Part shown: one piece after another, positions 16,697 through 21,464 of the stretch | How positions within the stretch are numbered: the first letter of the stretch is position 1 | Layout of the letters: every line of letters starts with the position of its first letter | Assembly (NCBI GenBank): GCA_003427395.1 | Contig: BFEA01001296.1 | Span: 18,212-39,675, forward strand | DNA: 21,464 nt | Reading direction: 5' to 3' | Origin: Chara braunii | Taxonomy: Eukaryota; Streptophyta; Charophyceae; Charales; Characeae | Position numbers and translations under genes: made by a program | Notes under the pieces: generated by a model | The model's input: the letters and a program-made list of their open reading frames with translations, nothing else | Told to the model about the DNA's origin: nothing | The model's database searches: none

Positions 16697-16789
16697 CTTG
16701 GCCTTTCAAGACTGTAGCAGCTACGACCTTGACCTTTCAGGACTGTAGCAGCTACGACCTTGACCTTTCAGAACTTCAACAACTACGAC
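16697..16789. repeat. 31-bp tandem repeat, three copies
   Basis: Units at 16697-16727, 16728-16758 and 16759-16789 start CTTGACCTTTCA (CTTGGCCTTTCA in the first) and end CTACGAC. The third has diverged in the middle (GAACTTCAACAA for GGACTGTAGCAG). A period of 31 keeps no frame, so it is not a coding repeat. Confidence 0.93.
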
Positions 16790-16981
16790 CCCTATGCAGG
16801 CGTAACCCCTACTTTGACAGGTCTAAGCTTCAAGACCCTACAACTACTCAGACCTACGACAGACAACTTCAACTACTAACACACAGGTCACCGGTTCAAG
16901 ACTCACAGGGTCGACTCGATACTGTACACAGGTAAGGTAAGATAAGGTGAGGTCTATGGATCGAACCCTGGGTCTGTGTCT

Positions 16982-17345
16982 GCAAAAGGTGAAAACCATT
17001 TCATCTCCGTAAATTTGAATACAACAGATATGTGATGAACGGCACACATAAAGTGTGCTGTTATATTGCAAGACAGTTCTGCATAAGGTGCACTAATTGC
17101 TCGAAATTGTTTGGTTGTTATGTCCAAAATAAATAAATAAATAAATAAACATAATTGCCATTCAACGCAAAACTCACCTTGTCTCTGTAAATTTGAATAC
17201 AGTGGATATGTGGTGAACGGCACAAAGTGTGTCGTTATGTTGAAAGACAGTTATTATGAATAAGGTGCACTAATTACTTGCACATTGTCTGGTTATCATG
17301 TCAAAAAAAAAAAAAAAAAAAAACAAACATAATTGCCATCCAGGC
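16982..17345 (+). repeat. Tandem duplication of an A-tailed ~175-bp sequence, possibly SINE-derived
   Basis: Unit 1 (about 16982-17165) and unit 2 (about 17166-17345) share GTAAATTTGAATACA, GATATGTG.TGAACGGCACA, AAAGACAGTT (GCAAGACAGTT in unit 1) and AAGGTGCACTAATT. Each ends in an A-rich tail then ACATAATTGCCAT. The tail is (AAAT)n in unit 1 and about 21 A in unit 2. Just upstream, GATCGAACC (16954-16962) matches a pol III B-box consensus, which would suit a tRNA-derived SINE, but no good A box is visible. Confidence 0.7.
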
Positions 17346-17935
17346 TCCAGCGCAAAAGGTGAGAATTTTCTTGCACAGTTTCCAAAACATACCTTTCCGT
17401 CCTCAACAGCACTGCCACTGCAACGGCACCATAAGCTACCCACAGGTGCTACCTACACACAGAAACATTGACACCACGGTCAAGGCTCTACTCCCGGATT
17501 GAAGCCCGCTTTGGGCCTCGCTCCTCTACTCTCCAGATACACAAAAGCTAAAAAAGATGGCGGTGTATCATCCCATGCTCTAGCAGAAGATTCATTCTCA
17601 TTTTGCACATTTGGTTAGCAGTGGAGCACGGCCACTTTGACTTCCATAAGAACGACCAAAAACGCACTGCAGACTCTGTAGGATCAATTTCCAAAATAAT
17701 GGTCCAAAATAACTCCCACATCGGCACTCAAATGAAAAGCCAAATGAACAATCGATACACTGTCCTCTCCATACAACCGTGAGAGAAACCCCCTTACATC
17801 ACACAACCCAGAATGAACAGCCAAACCAACGACAAAATCGATGATCTGCATCAACGGCCAAAAGTCAAGAGACAATGTCAACGCCCACTGTCAGACAGCA
17901 GGAGATCAACCAATGAAACGACGATGCAGATATTA
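17346..17935. other. Gene-free stretch
   Basis: No gene, RNA or repeat recognised. The sequence is of mixed composition, with short frames on both strands that overlap and carry no motif. Confidence 0.55.
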
Positions 17936-18180
17936 TTGGGTCAGTCGGTGACAGAGCCAATTTCTTCTTCACACCCGACACTTCCAGCCGTGCCGCACCT
18001 CGTGGTCATCCAGGAGCTAACCATGGTTGGTCATAGGAGTCAATACTACTGGGTCAGTCAGTGACAGAGCTAATTTCTTCTTCACACCTGACAACCACAG
18101 TGCTGGTAATAGCTGTTGCCAGACTTCCAGCCGTGCTGCACCTCATGGTGATCCAGGAGTTAACCATGGTTGCTCAGTGA
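17936..18180. repeat. Tandem duplication of 113-130 bp
   Basis: Copy 1 (from about 17938) and copy 2 (from about 18051) share GGGTCAGTC.GTGACAGAGC and AATTTCTTCTTCACACC.GAC. Further along both carry CTTCCAGCCGTGC.GCACCTC, ATCCAGGAG and TAACCATGGTTG. Copy 2 holds an extra block of about 30 bp (AACCACAGTGCTGG...TTGCCAG) in the middle. Confidence 0.9.
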
Positions 18181-18438
18181 ATCTACCGAGTCCACCTGGC
18201 CACACGCACTTCTCTAAAGTTTACTACTCCTTTGACCAGGTAAATTAGATACTTATTGCCGCTCTTTGGTCATATGCGAACCGAAATGGGCAAGGCCTAC
18301 CGGCCTCCCGCCAAAATCAAGATCGTACTGTTTTGTGTTGTTTTGTTTTCAATTTCGAAAAACGCACATAAGTTAGGGAAACCCCGACGCGATTTAGAGG
18401 ATTGTAGAAGCTTCTTGGACGGGTAGAATAGAATTGGG
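18181..18438. other. Short gene-free stretch
   Basis: Nothing recognised between the 17936-18180 duplication and the 42-bp array. Confidence 0.5.
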
Positions 18439-18564
18439 CATCTAGTGAACCGATATGGACAGGTGTTCCAGTAGGTTGCACATCTACTGAACCGATATGG
18501 ACAGGTGTTCTAATAGGTTGCACATCTACTCAACCAATATGGACAGGTGTTCTAGTAGGTTGCA
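18439..18564. repeat. 42-bp tandem repeat, three copies
   Basis: Units at 18439-18480, 18481-18522 and 18523-18564 run from CATCTACTGAACCGATATGG to AATAGGTTGCA or AGTAGGTTGCA. They differ at about one to four sites each. The period is divisible by three, so a 14-residue peptide repeat is readable on the minus strand, but no larger gene surrounds it. Confidence 0.95.
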
Positions 18565-18699
18565 CGGGCTCACTATGCACTACATCAAGCCACGGAGCAA
18601 TTTAGACCGTCGAAAGCATAAATTAGTCGGGCCCACAGAAAATTGTGCATCCTGCTCTCAGCTGCGTGCTGCGAGCATCATGTACTCTCCCTTGCATGC

Positions 18700-18900
18700 T
18701 TTCACCTGCGTGCTCTAGCCTATCTTCTCTCACCTGCGTCCGGCTCTCATGTGCGACCTGCTCTCACATGCTTGCTGGTCTCACCTGTGTTCTTCGTCCT
18801 GTCGAGCTTCCACCCACGTGCCTTGCATTTTGTGCGTTCATGTGCAGCATACTGCTCTCACCTGTGTGCTTCATCCTGTCGAGCATCCACCCACGTGTCT
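18700..18900. repeat. Imperfect CTCTCACCTGYGT repeat cluster
   Basis: CTCTCACCTG-type motifs recur every 20-80 bp. Two longer copies, near 18779 and 18856, share CTCACCTGTGT.CTTC and CCTGTCGAGC, then TCCACCCACGTG. Diverged tandem array of period about 77 bp. The Cys/Ser/Leu-rich frames here come from the repeat. Confidence 0.75.
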
Positions 18901-18919
18901 GGGGTCCTTTGGTAATCAC

Positions 18920-19812
18920 TGCCGATATGTGCCAAGGATGGATTAGACAGTTGACGCGAAACTTCAGCAAGCTATTCGAGCCGAGGTTCTAGATCGTACA
19001 GTCTACGGGACGAGCAGGCTCATGATTCTGAATAACAAACATGTGAAACTGCTTCTCGCTAATTTGATATTTTCACCCGTCCAACTGGTCTATGTATCGG
19101 TCGATCTTTGGACAAAATCGGGAATTGGCAATACTAATTTGTTAAATCGTGTGGGCTGACAAGATCAAGCGCCCAAACTGTTAAATCTTTGTGTCCAAAT
19201 GATCGTCATTTCTCCTGACCTCTACCTGCTGCGTATATCGGTTTGGATAATGATGGGCTAAATAGGAAATTCGAGATGACCAATTTGGTTTGACGGCTGA
19301 CCAATTGAAATTTCATTCCTCCAAATCGATTCGCAGCTATTCAAAATTACCTGGTGAAAGGAGTAAGATGCACCTTACAGCTGTGGGTCCGTGAGCTTTG
19401 TTTGTCAGACGCCCAAGACAACATATGACAGCCATACAGCAGCACCACGTATTGTGAGATGGTCAAGCTGCATCAAACTTGTGTTATCTTCAAGGCAAAT
19501 GTGAGAGTTGTGCAGCAACAGATAACGGACCTCAACAGACTGCCATCACGTGATCTTTCTTGGATCTTCAAGACATTCTATAGTGGGTCGGCTGGTAGTC
19601 GTTTCTCCGACATATCATTTACGCCACATCAGCTGTCGTCACAGCGAAGTCGACAGCCTGTAAGTTGGAATTTGTTCGGGAATGGGGTCTCAGCACTAGC
19701 TTTTTGTTTGATTCTGAGTTCGTTTTCTGGTCTCCGTTGTGTACGTTTTCTCTTGTGTTTGCCAAAATAAAACCAAATTGAAAAACAGGGACCGAGCTAA
19801 GCGGCGGGAGGA
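18920..19812. other. Gene-free stretch
   Basis: No recognisable gene, RNA or repeat. AT-rich unique sequence to about 19400; a 103-codon plus-strand frame (19459-19770) has no known motif. Confidence 0.5.
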
Positions 19813-19848
19813 GGGGGGGGGGGGGGGGGGAAAAAAAAAAAAAAAAAA
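19813..19848. repeat. G18-A18 homopolymer pair
   Basis: Eighteen G followed at once by eighteen A, then TTTCTCC. Purine-only on plus; prone to slippage and assembly error. Confidence 0.95.
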
Positions 19849-20901
19849 TTTCTCCACAAATCACAAAACAAAAGACAAAAAAAAAACTCAACGGAGGCCT
19901 AGAAATGTGAAGCAAAATGAACACTACCATTCCATGTTTTTGAGTCTTTTCTCTTTCCAATTAATTAACCTTTCCATCACTTGGAGAAAAGAAAAACACC
20001 CCAATGGCCATGGCGATTGATTTCGGAAAAGCTCGCCCAATCACACAGACTATTTGCCCCCATTTTTTTTTGCCATTAATTGGAAAAATTTTCAATGAGT
20101 TGGAAGTGTTTTACATTGACTAGATGACCCGTTGAGGCTTCGCCCGCAAAAACAGAAAAGGAAAAAAGCACAAAAGAAAGAAAAAGCATAAGGAACTGCC
20201 CTATCATATGCGGCTTCTTTCCCAATAAGTAAGAAAAAGAAGAGCCTGAGGAGCGGACGAAAACCCGCGTGCAATAAAATAGGAGGGAATACCACCGAGC
20301 CTTTTTTTTTTTCTTTATCTTTGAGTGTTTGGTTTGGGGAGCCTTTTTTTTTCTTTATCTTTGCAGCATCGTTTTTGTTTTGTGCTGCGCACGAACTCTA
20401 AATGTTTCTGACAAAATGTCAAAATCCTCTCTGTTGTCCCGTGGATGTTTTTGCTAAAGATTCAGATTCAGAATTTGTTTGCTGCGTTCTCTGGATATGT
20501 TTGTGATCAACCGATCTTGCATGTATGAAGTGTGCTTACTTGTTGAGTTTTGACGCTATGTCTGCAAGTGCATGCGCGTGTGGGTGAGTCTCAGTTTGGT
20601 GGGGTCGGATGATGTCATTGACGATTGGCGCGGGGAAGTTGTTGGAAGGCGCCTCCAACAACAATAGGAGTCACACTGATGTTAAGCAGGTTTTGCATTG
20701 TATGAATGAAACAATCAGCAGCATTCAATCTGCTTGCCAGTTGCTCTTCGCATGGTGGTGGACTCGTCGGGAGTAGCATTGACATGAGAGCCATAATGCC
20801 GGGCGTGCATCTTGGAAGATTTCCTGGAATGCAAAAGGCAAAGAAGAAACGACGTAGCACGTGTCAGAGTCACATAATGGACAGCTTGGCACAGTCGCCC
20901 C

Positions 20902-20903
<2 letters not shown>
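19849..20903. other. Gene-free stretch with short direct repeat
   Basis: A/T-rich to about 20330. A 25-bp direct repeat, GAGCC-T9-11-CTTTATCTTTG, lies at 20297-20323 and 20339-20363. GACCCGTTGAGGCTTCGCCCGC at about 20126 resembles a motif seen in some MITE families, but no element ends were found. No gene recognised. Confidence 0.5.

Positions 20904-20978
<75 letters not shown>
20904..20978. repeat. Compound (CT)n-(AC)n microsatellite
   Basis: CT from about 20904 to 20938, directly followed by AC to 20978, then a degenerate CACGCACACACACAAGCACAC tail to about 21000. Confidence 0.97.
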
Positions 20979-20982
<4 letters not shown>

Positions 20983-21393
20983 GCACACACACAAGCACAC
21001 AAGGGGAAAAAAAAAGAAATAGAGAAAAAATCCCTCCTCGTGGCGCTGCCACGCGGCGCGATTCCGGGCCTTCCACACTCCACCTTAGCCCTGCCCCATT
21101 GCCCATCCCCCCATCTTTTCCCCATCCATGACATGTACCGCTATCCCTCCCACTCTTCCACTTTGCCACTGTACCATCCTTACCCCTCGACTCTCCCTTC
21201 CCTCCCATGACGTTGTGCCATGCGCCCCCTCCTCCTCTTCTTCCAACTCCACCCGCGCTATCACTCTGCGCCTCTTCAAATTATTTCCTCCCCCCGTCCT
21301 ACTGTGGCTTCTGCTGCCCTTCTCTCCCCTCCTTTCCCCAATTCTCACGCGCCCCTCTTCACTCTCCTTCTCCCACCAATCCATTTGTGTATG

Positions 21394-21394
<1 letters not shown>
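20979..21394. other. Pyrimidine-rich gene-free stretch
   Basis: From about 21060 the plus strand is strongly C/T rich (CCCC, CCATCC and TCTCC words). The long frames on the minus strand are Glu/Arg/Gly-rich products of this bias, not genes. Confidence 0.6.

Positions 21395-21464
<70 letters not shown>
21395..21464. repeat. (CT)n microsatellite at the right edge
   Basis: Unbroken CT for 70 bp up to the last base; its real length is cut off by the window. Confidence 0.97.

Noticed and set aside
16954-16962. tRNA gene suggested by GATCGAACC
   Set aside because: B-box-like motif only; no cloverleaf, anticodon arm or acceptor stem can be formed on either strand.
20126-20147. MITE end at the GACCCGTTGAGGCTTCGCC motif
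   Set aside because: Motif looks familiar, but no inverted partner or target duplication could be placed.
20706-21384. Long frames on both strands over the right edge
   Set aside because: Driven by (CT)n, (AC)n and pyrimidine bias; they translate to Ser-Leu, Thr-His and Arg-Glu repeats.
1-21464. CRISPR array or prokaryotic defence system
   Set aside because: The three-copy repeats are head-to-tail with no spacers, there are no cas-like proteins, and all other signs are eukaryotic.

Overview
This window looks like nuclear DNA of a streptophyte (plant or charophycean alga). It is rich in mobile elements and microsatellites, holds one gene, and holds wreckage of several retroelements. Three things point that way: a plant-like, Golgi-type nucleotide-sugar transporter; mitochondrial-type tRNA and rRNA fragments of the kind kept in bryophyte and charophyte mitochondria, sitting among nuclear transposons; and a spliceosomal U2 snRNA retrocopy. 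A charophyte such as Chara would fit, but the species is an inference.

Layout. 1-37 is a (TG)n tract. 44-1429 (minus) is the only convincing intact protein gene, an uninterrupted 461-codon SLC35-type transporter with a low-complexity N-terminus. 1430-2927 is its probable upstream region. 2928-3167 is a small hAT-like element with an 8-bp target duplication. 3620-3966 is an unidentified coding-like stretch. 3967-4131 is a mitochondrial small-subunit rRNA fragment, abutting a LINE ORF2 fragment at about 4132-4660. About 4825-10198 (plus) is a decayed Ty3/gypsy element (gag capsid, zinc knuckle, protease remnant, linker, RT, start of RNase H). It is broken by two DNA transposons with TAA target duplications (5372-6125 and 8225-9326) and probably by a third insertion near 6929-7437.

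10199-13264 has no recognisable gene, only repeats. A mitochondrial-type tRNA-Arg(UCU)/tRNA-Tyr(GUA) pair (13265-13433) follows, then a 3'-truncated U2 snRNA retropseudogene with a poly(A) tail and flanking duplication (13643-13754). 13960-15185 (minus) holds the next part of a Ty3 pol: the RNase H C-terminal half, then the integrase zinc-binding module in three tandem copies. It begins almost where the plus-strand copy stops, which suggests one element split by an inversion of about 5 kb. 15186-21464 is non-coding as far as can be seen: tandem duplications, minisatellites, homopolymers and dinucleotide tracts.

The genes do not form a working pathway. I see no operon, CRISPR array or defence cluster, and no coherent undescribed system. 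The interest lies in genome dynamics: nested insertions, organelle DNA in the nucleus, a retroposed snRNA, and tandem arrays that repeatedly hold about three copies.
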